Assembly (NCBI GenBank): GCA_000151295.1
Contig: GG745367.1
Location: 404,297-468,296, forward strand
Direction of reading: 5' to 3'
Source of the DNA: Allomyces macrogynus ATCC 38327
Taxonomy: Eukaryota; Blastocladiomycota; Blastocladiomycetes; Blastocladiales; Blastocladiaceae
Length of the DNA: 64,000 nt
Part shown: one piece after another, positions 50,901-63,880 of the stretch
How the letters are laid out: each line of letters begins with the position of its first letter
Numbering within the stretch: the first letter of the stretch is position 1
The notes under the pieces: generated by a model
Told to the model about the DNA's origin: nothing
Seen by the model: the letters and a program-made list of their open reading frames with translations, nothing else
Databases searched by the model: none
Made by a program: the position numbers and the translations under genes

Positions 50901-52255
50901 CGTGCGACAAAATTTTGGACGCGGCAATCGAGCACAAGGCCGACGTAATTGGCCTGTCGGGCTTGATCACGCCGTCGCTCGACGAAATGATCCACGTGGC
51001 CAAGGAAATGCAGCGTCGCGGCATGAAGATTCCGCTGCTCATTGGCGGCGCGACCACGTCCAAGATGCACACGGCCGTCAAGATTGCGCCACGGTACTCG
51101 TCACCTGCCATCCATGTGCTCGACGCGTCCAAGGCCGTGGTCGTTGTGAGTGGCCTGCTCGACGAGCGGCAGCGCGAGGATTTCATCGACGACATTGATG
51201 AAGAGTACCAGGAGTTGCGCGAGGACCATTACGAGTCGCTGCGTGACAAAAAGTACTTGTCTCTCGCCGCGGCGCGCGCGCGCCGGCCCGACATTGATTG
51301 GGTGCAGCACCCGCCCGTGCGGCCCAACTTGATTGGCATCAAGGCGTTTGACGACTACGACCTGACGTCTGTCGTGGGCAAGATCGACTGGAACCCGTTC
51401 TTCCAGACGTGGCAGCTGCGCGGGCGGTACCCGAACCGCGGGTTCCCCAAAATCTTCCTCGACGAGCACGTTGGTGCTGAGGCCAAGCGGTTGTTTGACG
51501 ACGCGTCGCGCATGCTCGAGGACATTTTGACCAAGAGGCTACTGCGCGGTACGGCAGTGGTCGGCATCTGGCCCGCGAATGCCGTCGGCGACGACATTGA
51601 AGTCTATTGTGACGAGGCGCGCACGACCCCGCCGCGCGCCAGCTTCCACGGGCTCCGGCAGCAGGCCGACAAGGACGCCGAGGCGCACCACATGTCGCTG
51701 AGCGATTTCATTGCGCCACGCGATCGCGGGATCCCCGATTACATTGGCGGGTTTGCCGTTGGTGTATTTGGGGCCGAGGAGCTGTGCGCCAAGTACGAGA
51801 AGGACCACGACGATTACGGCTCGATCATGGCCAAGGCATTGGCCGACCGATTGGCCGAGGCGCTCGCCGAGGACCTGCACGAGCGTGTGCGCCGCGACCT
51901 GTGGGGCTACGCGCCCAACGAGGCCTTGACGTCCGAGGATTTACTGGCCGTGCGGTACACGGGGATTCGACCGGCGCCCGGGTACCCGAGCCAGCCAGAC
52001 CACACGGAAAAGACGACGCTGTGGAACCTGCTCGATGCGGAAAAGCATTCGGGCGTGCAGTTGACCGAGTCGCTCGCCATGTGGCCCGCGTCGGCCGTGT
52101 CCGGTCTCTACTTTGCGCACCCGCAGGCCAAGTACTTTGCCGTCGGCAAGATTGGCAAGGACCAGGTCGTCGACTACGCGCAGCGCAAGAAGATGCCGCT
52201 CGCCGAGGTGGAAAAGTGGCTCTCGCCCATTCTCAACTACGATTTGGATGCGTAG
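47994..52255 (+). CDS. metH: Cobalamin-dependent methionine synthase (MetH)
   Basis: Six exons: 47994-48185, 48266-48293, 48378-48662, 48733-49069, 49159-50752 and 50837-52255, all in phase, 1,284 aa. All four modules are present. The homocysteine domain has [18 protein letters not shown] (about residue 283) and [11 protein letters not shown] (about 344), which give the three zinc cysteines. The folate domain has [13 protein letters not shown]. The cap and B12 domain have [19 protein letters not shown] (DxHxxG, His at about 805). The AdoMet reactivation domain has [15 protein letters not shown] (about 1190). The protein resembles the animal enzyme closely along its length. The second exon is only 28 nt (see findings). 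It remethylates homocysteine and regenerates tetrahydrofolate, and needs imported cobalamin plus a methionine synthase reductase elsewhere in the genome. No inactivating change is visible. Confidence 0.96.
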
Positions 52256-52494
52256 TTGGATTCGGGCGAGGTCGGTTGTGGTGTCGGACCGCGTGTTGTG
52301 GTCGTGCATGCTTTCAAATATTACATAACAGCACGTTTATTTTTGGTCCTATTTGCCTTGGTGAGGTGTTCTCGCACAAAGACGAGCAAGCTGCTCGAGC
52401 GCTCGGTCGCTGTTCATTCTTTGGCTCTGTCGCAGTGGGCAAATTGCGCCAGACAAGATCTCTTCACCTGCAGGTTGATTGTGTGCCAAACATT

Positions 52495-55400
52495 TTACTT
52501 CTCGCCAACTCCCCTTTTCGCCACAGCCTGCACCAGATCCGCAACAATAATGCGTTGCACCGCGTCCATGTCCGAGGTCCTCAAGACAAAGCTTGGGTCC
52601 CTCGCGCGCCGCAACAGGCTCCTCGCAAAGTGTGTCAGCTCAGACGGGTGGACAATGTTTGTTGCCGCGAGCTCCGGCGCGCGTCGATCTCCGTGTCCTG
52701 CAAGCGACTTGGCCGTGGCGAACACGGGCGATGCGGGGGACGGGTCGTCACTAAAGCCGGCCACAAATGCGTCGACAAGACCCGTGTTCAGCGGCTCGCC
52801 CCAAAACATGGCCGTATACCTGCACCAGGAGCAATAGTCAGGGTCCGCTCTAGTCGAAGGCGCACGGCACGACAAGGGCAAATAAGAGAAACTGTACACT
52901 TGGAAATCCGCAAACTGCAGAGCCACGACCAAGTCGAGCAGCTTGAACACGGCGAGGAGCGAGACCACGTCATCACGCGCCGTCTGTGCCCCGTCTTTGG
53001 TGGTCATAACACTTGGCAACACGCGTACCATATCGGCAATCAAAATCGGCCACAAACTCGTCAAGTGCTGCGCCGAAAACCGTAGAATCATGACGCGGAC
53101 CAGCAGGAAGAGCTCATAAAACAGGTCGCCGGAGCCGAGCGCGAGCAAATTGACAATGCGCTCTTGGATCAGCGGCATGGCAGGCAAGTGCCGATCCATG
53201 TCGCCCGCCCACAAGAGCATCGACAGTCGCCGCACGAGCTGGCACCGCGTCGCGACTTCGTGGTCGCGCGAGCTGAAGAGCAGGTTGGTCACGGGCGCGG
53301 CGAGCCGAGTGACCAGGTCCGTGACTCGGTCCGGATCTTGCGCATACCCGCGGCCCAACAGGGCGCACCACTCCGGGAACGCGTCCGAGGCCAGCGGGAA
53401 GAACCGGTAGTCGAGGAAATGGTCCCAAATCTCGCGCTTCCATGCGCGCGCCGTCCACGGGATCGCGGCGATGGAGTCCATGAGCGAGAGAATGAGACGG
53501 TAGGTCGGGAGCGCCGGTTGCTTGAGCGCGGGCTGCACAACGTAGTAGACGAGACTCGAGTACGCCGCGGCCGCGCGGTCCTGGTCCCGCAGCACGTCAC
53601 GAACGGCGAGCAGAACTGTGTCGCGCGTCACGGCGAGGAGGGACTCGACCGAGTAGTCGGGGCCAGCCATGGACGCGATCGCGTCAGCGGATGCAGATGC
53701 GATCACGAGGTTGGAGAGTCGAGACTTGCTCGAGGCTTATTGAGGGAGCACGTGTAAGCAGTACCAGTATGCACATAAATCTCGATACGAGTGAGCGATC
53801 GTACATGGTTTGACAGGCGACCCGGGTGTGGCATCAGCTTGGAAAATGGACGCGACCAGCGTCGCGTTCAACGCGTCGACCACCTTTTGAAACAGTTCCA
53901 CGGCATCCTTGGAAATGCGACGATCGGCGTGCCCGCACAGCGCAGAACAATACGCGGCCGCGAGCTTGACCAACGGCGCGTGTAGAGCATTGGGTTGAAT
54001 CGACAGGTAATCACGTGCAAATTGCTGGAGCGCGGTCCATGTTTGGAAGTAGTGCGTGGTGGAATGGCCCGTCAAGGCCAAGAGCGCATCGAAGAGAATG
54101 GGAACGGTCCTGCAAGCGGGAGCAATAATGGTGAACATAACGGTTTCGCTCCATGCCGTTTGACGTGGGCGAGCGAGCGTACAGGGGACGAAACATGGGC
54201 GCTTGTGACCCCAACCCGAACCGCATCAAAATACTCGACATGCACGTCGTGCACAGCGTCTCCATCTCGGCATGGCTGACGGCCAGCAGTTCCTCTAGCG
54301 TGCACCCGCCCGCCGACCACACAGCAATGACGGCCTCGATCCACGGGCGCGGGACAGCCGTTGAAACATGCTTGGCGAGCCGGTCGAGTCGACGAAACGC
54401 GTCCCGTGGTCCGCGACGATCAGGGGCCATGCGCGCGGCCTCGACGAGCATCATGGCCAGGTCCGAGAATGTGGCAATGGCCGGGTCCAGGAGCCACGGG
54501 AGGTGCGACGTGGACCGCGCAGTCGGTTGCCCCGAGTTCGATGGACCCGAACTCGACAATGGCGACGCAAAAACGCCCGAGACGTACTGGACGAGACCGA
54601 GGCCCTCGTCGGCGCCGCCGGAACCCGATGCTGACCTGCCCGTCAGGGCTGGCCCGTCCTTGACCGGAAGTGCGACGAGATACACATGTTGGACGCCGCG
54701 CAGGTACGCGATAAACGAGTTCTCGTCGGTAGTTTCCAGGAGCGTGCGGTGCAGGGCCTGGATCATAACGAGGAACAGCCGACGCAGGCTCGGCCCGAGA
54801 ATTGGCGTGACCGCGACCAAAAATTCAACATACGCGGCAAGAACGGGGGTGTTGCCCGCCGTGGTCATTCCTTGCGCGAGAATCGCCTCCAATGCAGCTC
54901 CAGAATCCGGTACGTCTTGGTCTGCGTCGCCTGCCGAATCGCGCTTGTTGGAAGTCGGTGAAGAACTCGGCGCAGGCGCCGTCAAGTCGAGGTTCGACCC
55001 GAGAATGGCACCGCTGCGCGTCATGGTCGGCGGTGCGGGACTTACGGTCGGAGCAGCACCGGCAGCCGGCGGCGGCACAATGAGCAGAGCCTTGAGGGTG
55101 CCGAGCAGCTTGACCTGCAGCTCAAGCACGCCCCGCTCGATGGCGCGGAAAAGCGCAGCGATCACTCGGCGTTGGTACGGGTTAGTGAGGGCGAGGAGCG
55201 GTTGCGACTCTGGGATCGCGACAAGACGAGCAAAGCTATCACACGCCGCGAGCTGGAGTTGGTCGGCGGCGTTTTGCTCGGGTACTATAGCACCGTCCGG
55301 TGCAAACGACGCGAGGAACAAACTCGAGACGTCCAAGAGCGTGGCCAGGTACGGCCGATGGCGGTGCAAATCAGGCTGCACGAGCGCCGCGTGCAGTTGT

Positions 55401-58311
55401 CGTTGGCCGAGCTCGAACAGCGAGCCAAGGAGCGCAAACCCGAAATCGAGGAGTTTGTAGTCAACGGCACTGCGATAGTTGTACGCGACCCCAAACGGCA
55501 GCGCCACCTCGTCACGTACAATCAACGGGTCCTCGAGCAGTTGCAAGAGCGGAACGAGCATGCTGGAGAAGCGAGCGGTGAGTGCAGTCCATCAACGTAA
55601 AACGTAAGCGTAGACAACGTACTGGGTGTACGACGCCAAGTACGTGCTGATCCATCGCTCAGCGCACCGCCGTGTGGCCCGCGACTGGAGCGCCGTGAGC
55701 ACCGTCAAGAGCGGCCGGCCCATGACAAGTGCTGCGTCGACGAACCGCTCCTGCGAGTACCGCCAAAACACGCCAAACGCATCGAAACCAGCTTCGTCGT
55801 GCATGCGTGCATTAATTGTGTCCACGACGGTCGTCAGCTGCGTCGGGTCCAAGGACAGAACTCGCCAAATTAAATCCACCGCGTGATCATGCACGACCGC
55901 ATCGCGATGCGCCAGATGCGCAATGAGCAAGTCGAGAATAACAGTGACATGTGGCGATAGCGTAGCCGTTGGAAGGTTGAGCGCGAGACGGAGCAGAGAT
56001 TGCGCAACGGACACGCTGGTCGTTGCGAGAAGAGCGAGAAAGGCGACCGGGTCGTGCGGTGTATGGCCAAGGTCGCCGAGGATAGCCGAAATCGACGAGA
56101 TTTCGAGGTCGGATCGGTGGTGCTGCACCGAGACAAATAAGAGCCGTTCGAGGGCATGGGCCACAGTGGCCATGGGGACCACAAGGAACGCCGAGCCGGG
56201 CTCCGAGTAGATGCGGCGAATATGGTCGAGTGCCAGGTCGATTTCCGGGCCAGACGTCGGCGCATCCAAATGCCCGCACAAAGATGCAATCAAACGGGCG
56301 AGTCCTGCGAAGTCGGGCCGGTCCGGGTCGTCGACGAGAAGCTCGACCACGTGAAGAATGGCCATGGGGACGTGGATGCGGCGCGTGTCGTCAATGTCGA
56401 GGTTGCCCCATTGCAGCGTGAAGTGAACCCATTCGAGGTTGATCTACGGAAGAAAGTGTGGTCAGGAAGCGAGAGGTCTTCAAGTCAACGGGACGACGAA
56501 GACGTGGGAAAAGAATGCGCGCACCTCGTCTGGTGGCTGGTCGAGCCGAACATGGATTTCACGCCAAACGGCCGTCGCGTCGAGCACTTCAAAAAACATG
56601 GCCGCAGTGCCCATCGCGTCCTGGAAGTCGCTCGGCGCACCCCGAGCATCCTGCTGCTCCTGCTGCTGAGAATGATAATCGAACAAAATGTCGAGCGTCG
56701 CGGGCAGTAGTGCGGCGAAAATCGGGCCACCAACCGCGTGCTTGTCCAGCAGCGACGTCAAGACCTTGAAAGACGGGATCATGCGCGGCGCGACCATCGA
56801 CTCGAGCTCCATGCGGAGGCATTGCACAATGAGACCTTGCGAATGGGCGCGAAAGTAGTCCTCTTCTTCGCCTGAAATGAACAATTTAACGACGGTCAGT
56901 GCTCCATGCGATGCAGTCGGCCAGCATTCAACGTCGACGCACCTTGGACCCACGCGTACAAGCGACGGTTCAGCGACATGTCGCGATGCAAGGCCACTTT
57001 GAGCACCTCGTTGGTCAAGAAGCGCAAATCGTCGTCGTTGCACTCGGCCGATCTGCAGCCAGAGAGGCCAAAGAAGCAATGAGAATCGCGGAGAACGAGG
57101 GTCGCACATCGCGGAGAAAAAACGTACACACGGTGGAGCGGGTACCGTGCAAGCAGCAGGTCCAGGGCGGATCGTTGCACGAGCTGCGACCGGTCGTGGA
57201 AGCACACAGCGAGGGCCTTGACCACAAGCGGCGGAGACCCGCGAATCATGGCCTGGCGCTTGGTCAGGTAGGTCAATCCGGTTCGTCGGACGGGCGCCGT
57301 GGTGAGAACGCACGTCCACAGCGAGTGGTAGAACCGGTCGGTGTCAACTGAACGTTGGACCTTGTCAATGACGGCCAATGTCTGTTGGGAGGTGAGTAGA
57401 AATAAGACGACCGATTCGCCTGTGCGTGAGCATTAAACGCGAAGCGTACCGGTTCAAAGAACTCGTTGTCCTCCTCCTCCAAACCGGGCAGCAGCGCCAT
57501 CAAGAGACTAGAGAGGACCGGCAGGACGAGGTGGCCGAGCGTGACAAAGTACTTTTCGACCAAGGTCAGGAGAGCGGGCTAATGGGGAGAATCATTCGAC
57601 AGATTCGTCATTTTGCGTTGATGAGCGAGGCGACGAACTCAGTTTGATTGGCCATGGTCAGAGGGGAGGTGGGCACCTTGACGGACATGGGCGCAAACGT
57701 GAAGTACGGGAACAGGCCAAACGTCCAGATCGTCGCGTCGTTGGCGAGTTTTTCTGGCTATCAAATGGTCAGGCATCGTGAACAAAGTAACTTCATTGCG
57801 CAAGACATGAACGTGCATACTCCCAACACGTCAAACACGACCGAGTACGTTTCGAGGGCTTTTTGGTGCACGCCGGCCGGTAGCGCTGGGTTGAGGCATT
57901 GGGCAAGTCGTTTCGAGACCAAGAGCTTGCCCGGAACGTTGGGCGGGTTGGGAAACGACTGGATCGTCTACGATCGCCGTACGAGTTGGAAGGGTGAACG
58001 TCTGGCGCGACGCTCGAGTGAGAACGTTGCTCAAGTTGAGCCAACCCACCTTGGCGAGCTTGGACAAGAAGGTGATCATGTCGGGCCATTCGGCAATCGA
58101 ATCGAACGTGGCCAGCACGCGCTCCATGGCGGCCGAGTACTTTTTGAACGCATGGCTGGATCGCATGTCTGGGCATGGCGTCGAGCACGTCGGCGAGCAA
58201 AGATGAGCAACCGGTCCGCGCTCTTGTCCTGCTCCAGCTTGTGCACGGCGGGTCGCGCCTACCTTGATCAATGTCGCCATTGCCCAGGGCGAACAGGTCC
58301 GAAGATGACAT
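52495..58311 (-). CDS. DOP1: Dopey / DOP1 family trafficking protein
   Basis: A long multi-exon minus-strand gene. The start exon encodes [16 protein letters not shown] (58311-58264), joined to [17 protein letters not shown] and [14 protein letters not shown]. Next come [20 protein letters not shown] (compare IGKRLAQCLHPALPGGVHRK in human DOP1A), [30 protein letters not shown] and [17 protein letters not shown], all in Dopey order. The last exon has [20 protein letters not shown] (LLLRMSPQHLTSLW in human) and [10 protein letters not shown]. Roughly a dozen exons cover 5.8 kb; I did not fix every junction. Dopey works with Mon2 on endosome-Golgi membranes in retrograde transport and polarity. 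The protein looks shorter than the animal version, about 1,700-1,800 residues, mainly in the middle linker. It diverges from the SIW14-like gene. Confidence 0.9.
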
Positions 58312-59033
58312 GGTGGTGGCCGCGGGTCGACGCGAGCGCGGCTATTATGGCGATTGACTGAGATCGTAGTCGTTTCGTCGACTTGACACCTTGTAATTCT
58401 TGCGACGGGTCGGGTCGCGCGGCGTGGTGGGTGTTGGGCTTGAGCGCCGTTGGCGGGCGCCGGCGTTCCTCCAGCGCGTCGGGACACGTCTTGCAGTGTT
58501 GCGTGCGGTTGGAGCTGATGGTTGTGGGCCAGTAGCCGGTCGTCGCGCGCAGCTGTCGTGCCGTGGAGTCCAACGTTGCCAGTTGTCGACGGCGATGGCG
58601 CTGACGACAGCATGGGTTTAGGAGACGACAAGCGAGCCGCGACGCCGCAACGCGCAGTGAGCGGCCGGGATGGACGTGGCGGCGCACTCAGCTGACCGCG
58701 ATTTGGGCGCACACCGCACCCCACCGCACACCGAAGGCACCGCCAGCTCGGCCGAGATGTACGAGCAGCTGCACCGAACTCGAGGCCGTGGCCGCCGCGC
58801 CGGTACTATGCGTTATATTCCCCAGCACCTCACGCAAATGACAGCCCACCGCCTGCAATTGACCCTTTCTCGACGACGCAGCAACCGCCCGACCCGTTTG
58901 TCCAAGCAATTTGCAGGCAGCTGACCACGATTTTGGCCATGCCGTCGATCCTTGCATTGCAGCACGTCCTCGCTCAGCATCTCCAATTGTGACCAATTTA
59001 CCTACTCTCAGCACCGCCGCCACAACGACCAAC
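58312..59033. other. Divergent promoter region between DOP1 and the SIW14-like gene
   Basis: About 720 bp between two divergent start codons. Open frames here have no domain. No clear TATA element. Confidence 0.5.
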
Positions 59034-60312
59034 ATGCCCAATCCCGTTCTGGTCCCGCCGCTCAACTTTGCCATGGTCGCGAGCGGTGTCTATCGCAGCG
59101 GCTACCCAAACAAGAAGAACTACGCCTTCCTAAAGAGCCTCAAGCTGAAGAGCATCCTGTACGTGCGCTTGGTTCGGCTGCGTCGGGTCCTCGAGTCAAT
59201 TTCGCAATTGACGCGCCCGCCGGGCTGCCACGGATCACTTGACTGCAATCAAACGCAACGTCGACGAACGCAGCTACTTGTGCCCTGGTACGTCAACGGT
59301 TCGGCGCTGACCTGATCGCATCAAGACCGCAAGGCTTATGATGAATCGACGCGTCCAGAGGACTACAACGAGGACAACGTCGCGTTTCTCAAGGACAACA
59401 AGGTCGCGTTTTTCCACGTCAAGATCAAGGGCAACAAGGTACGAGTTTGCATGCTCTGGCCAATGCTTCCAATCGTGCCGGCCGCTCGCGCATTGCTCGG
59501 CCAGTCCTGTCTCGGTACCGCTTTGATCTGTGGTGCAACCATGTTCACTGCGTTCGTTGTCGACCCACCAGGAACCGTTTGTCGAGATTGATCCCAACGA
59601 CATTCGCAGCGCTCTCGAGACCATTTTGGGTGCGTCGCTCGCGGCTCGGATCAATTGCCTCTCCACTTCCATGCAACCCAACTCCACGCGATTGCTCGGA
59701 CTCACGACTGGCCTGGTTCACGGTTGCTCGTCAATCACAGATCCAACCAACCGCCCGATCCTCGTGCACTGCAACAAGGGCAAGCATCGCATCGGGTGCG
59801 TAATTGGGTGCCTGCGCAAGCTGCAGCACTGGTCCATGACGGCCATCTTTGACGAGTACCGGCGGTTCGCGGGCGAGAAGATTCGACTGGCCGATCAAGA
59901 GTGCATTGAACTATTTGATTCGCGCCAGGTCGCGGTGCGCGCGGCCGTCGTCGACGCGGCCACCTTGCGCGCCTTCCCCGGGATTCGTGTCGCGGCGAGC
60001 AGCGCCAGCGCCGGTGCCGGTGCCGGTGGAGACGGTGCGCAGGTCGCGGGCGGGGCGGAGAAGGTGTGCAGGTCGCGGCGGGTGAGAAGATGCGCAAGTT
60101 GTTGCTGTGGAGAAGTAGTGATCAACGCGGTGGTGGTGCTGCGTGATGCAGAGCAAGACTGGCCCAGCACGAGCCCGGCACGCAGTGAACATGGTGCGCG
60201 GCCAATCATGATGGACGTTGGCCGACATGGGTTTGCCCGAGGTGTATTTCAGATGGCGAGAGGACGAGACGACGACATCATGAGAGAGGGTTCCCTTGCG
60301 GCTGTCGCGTAA
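59034..60312 (+). CDS. SIW14: Siw14/PFA-DSP family phosphatase (inositol pyrophosphate type)
   Basis: Predicted exons 59034-59158, 59274-59287, 59326-59438, 59572-59629 and 59741-60312 give 293 aa. The N terminus PPLNFAMVASGVYRSGYPNK matches ENFSHVVGEIYRSSFPR of yeast Siw14. KIKGNK-EPFVEID follows, matching GNKEPFVNI. The catalytic loop is HCNKGKHRIGC (Cys at about residue 114), then LRKLQHWSMTAIFDEYRRFA, nearly as in yeast. Siw14 hydrolyses 5-diphosphoinositol pentakisphosphate. Family members usually have HRTGC, so Ile replaces Thr here. The 111-nt last intron is in frame and stop-free; leaving it in would insert 37 residues before the active site. The 14-nt second exon and the 38-nt intron after it are unusual (see findings). 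The long Ala/Gly- and Cys/Arg-rich tail after about 60000 is not conserved. Confidence 0.87.
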
Positions 60313-62008
60313 GGTCGGCGCCCACGGGTGCGAGCAGGCCTAACGGCACAAGCGCGCGCCCGTGCTGTTCACTAATCACGCCTGGGCCAGATGATCGAAG
60401 GAGAACGCAACACAGCGGACAGACCCCCCCCCCCCCCCCCCCGACCAAACTGCGCTCTTCCGCGTGCGCCGCGCGCTAAATTCAACTATTTCGGGCCGGC
60501 CGCTTCCCTGATTATCGCTATGTCACTTCCACCTGGTCACATCACGCATTTCAGCACTGTTGCGGAGGTTTGGCTGCCAGGCAAAGAGCGAAACGATGGG
60601 CGATGGGGCACGGTGCGGTCACGAGATCAGATTGGACGTCTCTTGGTTAAACCTGCGCGAAACCTATGCCACACTTCGTCGAATCAAGCGTTGACAGTTC
60701 ATCTTCGTCCAGCTTTTCCGCGACCACGCTATCATCGCGCGTGCCTCGTCCATGTCCATCCGGCGCCCCAGGATGCGATGCAGCTCGATGCAACGCGATA
60801 TAGACCGTGAGATTGACAGCCAACTTGGCCGCTGAAGTTGACCTCATGACAATCGCCACGGGGCCTGGGTCAGCGCGCGCGTACCCTGCCTTGACGGCCC
60901 GTTCCGCACACAAAAGTCGCAAAGGCATTCGGCGGCGCGGACTCTTCAGAAGCGATATTTGGAAAAAAAAACTTGAAAAATAAATTATCAGATCGACAGC
61001 CGACACGATCCACCCTATCACGCATTCCGGGGCATGGGTCCCGTGGTGATGAAATTGCGAACGCGTCCATGACCCAAAGGCACGCGCGATGGTGGCGTGT
61101 TCGAAACAGGTGGCGCTGGGCGCTGGGCCCTTGGCGTTGTCGGTTATGCTCCGGGTCTGTTGCTTGAATCGGAATCGGACCCCGACAATCGAAAGCTCGG
61201 TGACAACATCATGGGTTTTGTTGCGGCGCGGTGCATGCCGGAAAAGATTTCGGTGGCGTCCGTCTCCTCCAATCGCGCTAAAGCGGAATACCCAACCAAA
61301 GACAAAGGTGAACGTTTTTGCTTTGATGAGCCTTGTCTTTGCGTCGGGTGGGCCGAAATAAAAACGTCATTTAGGTCAAGCAGGCGTTGCTGGGCGTTGT
61401 CATCATGTCCAAACACTGGACGATTAAACGACAGTCAGGCAGGAACAGGACCCAGACTCGCCTGAAAGGTGTTGCGGGTGGGTCCGTCTTTCAGGTGGCG
61501 TGCCCTCAAAGAATCCAATAATCGATCGAGGCAAAACGGGGGTGCGAAAGAACGTTGCCTTGCATCTGCTTCGCGCGCCGACCCCAAGGCATCATCGGAC
61601 CATGCCCCCACACCGCATGTTCGCTGCCATGAACGCGCCATGATGGCGCAAGGCGACGTGCGCCGTGATGCGCTGGGCCGAAGTTGGAGAAGCAAGAGCC
61701 GGAACGCCAACACCAACCCATTTCCGACCCGTTCAAGCCAGCACCACCACCACGAACGACCTCGACGAAATGAAGTCTGAGATCCTGACACGTCGCGCTC
61801 AATGAACAAGGAAAAAACATCAAGTCAAGGAAAAAAACGGATTGGTATTGATTTGATTCAGGGCGCTGCAGCGCGACAATGCCGGGCCCCAAAGAACGGG
61901 GCGGCGACAACGAACGCGCGCGTACGCAAGCGACTATGTACACCATCCACACTTCCACACCACACTTGCACTTGTTCCCGTCCATTTCAGCTCGGCACCT
62001 GTTCCCAT
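60313..62008. other. Intergenic region with a C19 run, no gene seen
   Basis: About 1.7 kb between the SIW14-like gene and the 3' end of the zinc-finger gene. Lower GC near 60900-61020 with an A-rich stretch. Short frames only. No recognisable gene. Confidence 0.5.
60424..60442. repeat. C19 homopolymer
   Basis: Nineteen consecutive C in a non-coding region, similar in length to the G18 and G20 runs elsewhere in the window. Confidence 0.9.
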
Positions 62009-62572
62009 TCACAGCGACACGGGCAAATACGGGCATGACGACCGCCATGCTGTGCTCGACCGCACGGCACGCGCGCCCGGGGCCACTGGGCGTGGGAGAA
62101 CGCGCGTTGTCGGCACGAGCGGCGTGGCAGCGGCCAATGATGTCCAGGTCGTTGCCCACGAGGCACGCGGCGGCGAGAGCGGTGCCGGCGTCGGCGCTGG
62201 CGTTGGGCTCGGGCTGGCCATGAACGTGGTTGTCGTGCCAGCACAGGCGACCGCGGCGGTCGCGGCCGCGTCGGCCGACGCAACAGCGTGCAGAAGGGAG
62301 CAGGGCCAGCGTTGGGATGTCGAAGTGCACAAGAACGACGAGGCGGGCGATGCGGGCAATTCCCCACGCGACCGGATTGACTGGCCGCGGCACTGCTGCT
62401 GCTGCGACCACGGGCTCCTCAGGGTGGGGCGATGGCGAATCGCGCCGGGGCCGTGCGTCGCGGTCAATGCGGTCGCCGTGGCGCTCGACGCGGAAAAGGA
62501 CTCGAGGTCGACGATGCGCCGCGGACCTGCGACCGGCGACGTGGCGGGCGAGAGCGGCCAGGCACAGGACGC

Positions 62573-62605
<33 letters not shown>

Positions 62606-63187
62606 GCCAGCGAGAGCTGTGGCCGAGGTCGTGACAGGTGCGGCCATGACCGGCCCAGGTCGTACAGCATGTTGGTCGGCGCCGAAGCCCGACGTGGCAC
62701 CGGATGTTGGGGCAGTCGTGCCTTGCAGTTGTTGTGGGTAGGGCGCCGGGATCGCGATTCCAGGATTCGCTTCAAGCGACGCGACGCCGTGCACGCCGCG
62801 CAAATGCTCGCGCCAGCAGTCGCGCCGCGAAAAGCGCTTGTCGCAGCCGGGCAGCGTGCAGGCAAATGGCTTGGCCCCGGCGTGGATACGCATGTGCCGC
62901 GCGAGATGCGAGGACCGCGAAAACGACTTGGGGCAGTCGGGGAACGTGCACGCGTACCGACCGCGAACGGGACCGGCCGCGGCCGGCGAGGAAGACGAGG
63001 AAGACGACGAGGTGGAGCCGATAGAGCGCGGCGCGCGCGAGCGGTCGGTGCCGGCAGCGGACAAGGTGGCGTCGGTGGTGCTGATGTGGTTCGTGTTGGC
63101 GGGCGCGTCGGTCGTGGCGGTGCTTGCCGTCGCGGGCGAGGACGGGTGGGCCAGCGGCATTGGAGGTGCAAGGTCGAAGTAGGACAT
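62009..63187 (-). CDS. C2H2 zinc-finger transcription factor, two fingers
   Basis: The start at 63187 (MSYFDLAPPMPLAHP) gives 392 aa without an intron; the frame is open further upstream, but that part is basic and low-complexity. Residues about 75-135 hold two adjacent C2H2 fingers: CTFPDCPKSFSRSSHLARHMRIH and CTLPGCDKRFSRRDCWREHLRGVH, joined by AGAKPFA, a TGEKPF-type linker. The S-S-H-R and R-D-W-E helix positions suggest a GC-rich target of the fungal stress/carbon-regulator type, but specificity is a guess. The flanks are Ser/Thr/Ala/Pro-rich, with a poly-Ser run encoded by a GCT repeat on the plus strand at 62574-62603. DNA binding is clear; the regulon is unknown. Confidence 0.8.
62574..62603. 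repeat. GCT/AGC trinucleotide repeat (poly-Ser) in zinc-finger gene
   Basis: About ten tandem GCT units on the plus strand, read as AGC (Ser) in the minus-strand zinc-finger gene. Likely length-variable between strains. Confidence 0.85.
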
Positions 63188-63880
63188 GATTGGCGGCGCG
63201 CGGGGGCAGGACAAAGGGCAAGTCGGACGCGCAAGTCGGGACAGTGGGAGTCGTGCGGGCGGGCGGCAGCAGCAGCACCAGGAATTGTTGACAGCCAAGG
63301 AGGCGCTGATGAGCGATTGGCACGGTGGGCAAGGAAGGGTGCGAGGACGCGATGCAGGCCAAGGGCGGTTGGCGGGGGCGGCGGTTGGCTTTATACGAAA
63401 GCAGCTAGCAGCGGATTGGGGACGGCCGGGTTGGTCGGACTGGTTGGTTGGCCGGTCGGTCAGTCGGACGGGGAACGGAATTTGGCCTCCGCGCGCGGTC
63501 CCCGCCACGGCGCGCTGCTGCGACGACGTGGGGGATGGCGCCAGTCCGTCTCCGTGGGCATGCGCACGCGTGCACGCGGTGCACACCCATCGCGGCGACG
63601 GACGGACGACAAACCGCTCGGATAAGTTGCGCATCGACCGGCATCATCCGCGCATGGTTCGGGTCCGCCCGCACACCACGTTCCGAGCTGGCCACCCTGA
63701 ACCAAGCTGAACCTGCTGAACCTGCCTGATCCGCGGCCAGTCGCAGCGATTGGCGATTGCGCGCACGCATGCCCAAGTCACGCATGCACCTGGCGCTGGC
63801 CCCGGGTTGGCCGTGGACCCGCCGCCCACCGCCTCGTCCCCTCTTCCTTGTCGCAACTCGCGAAACGACCCGATAAAAAC

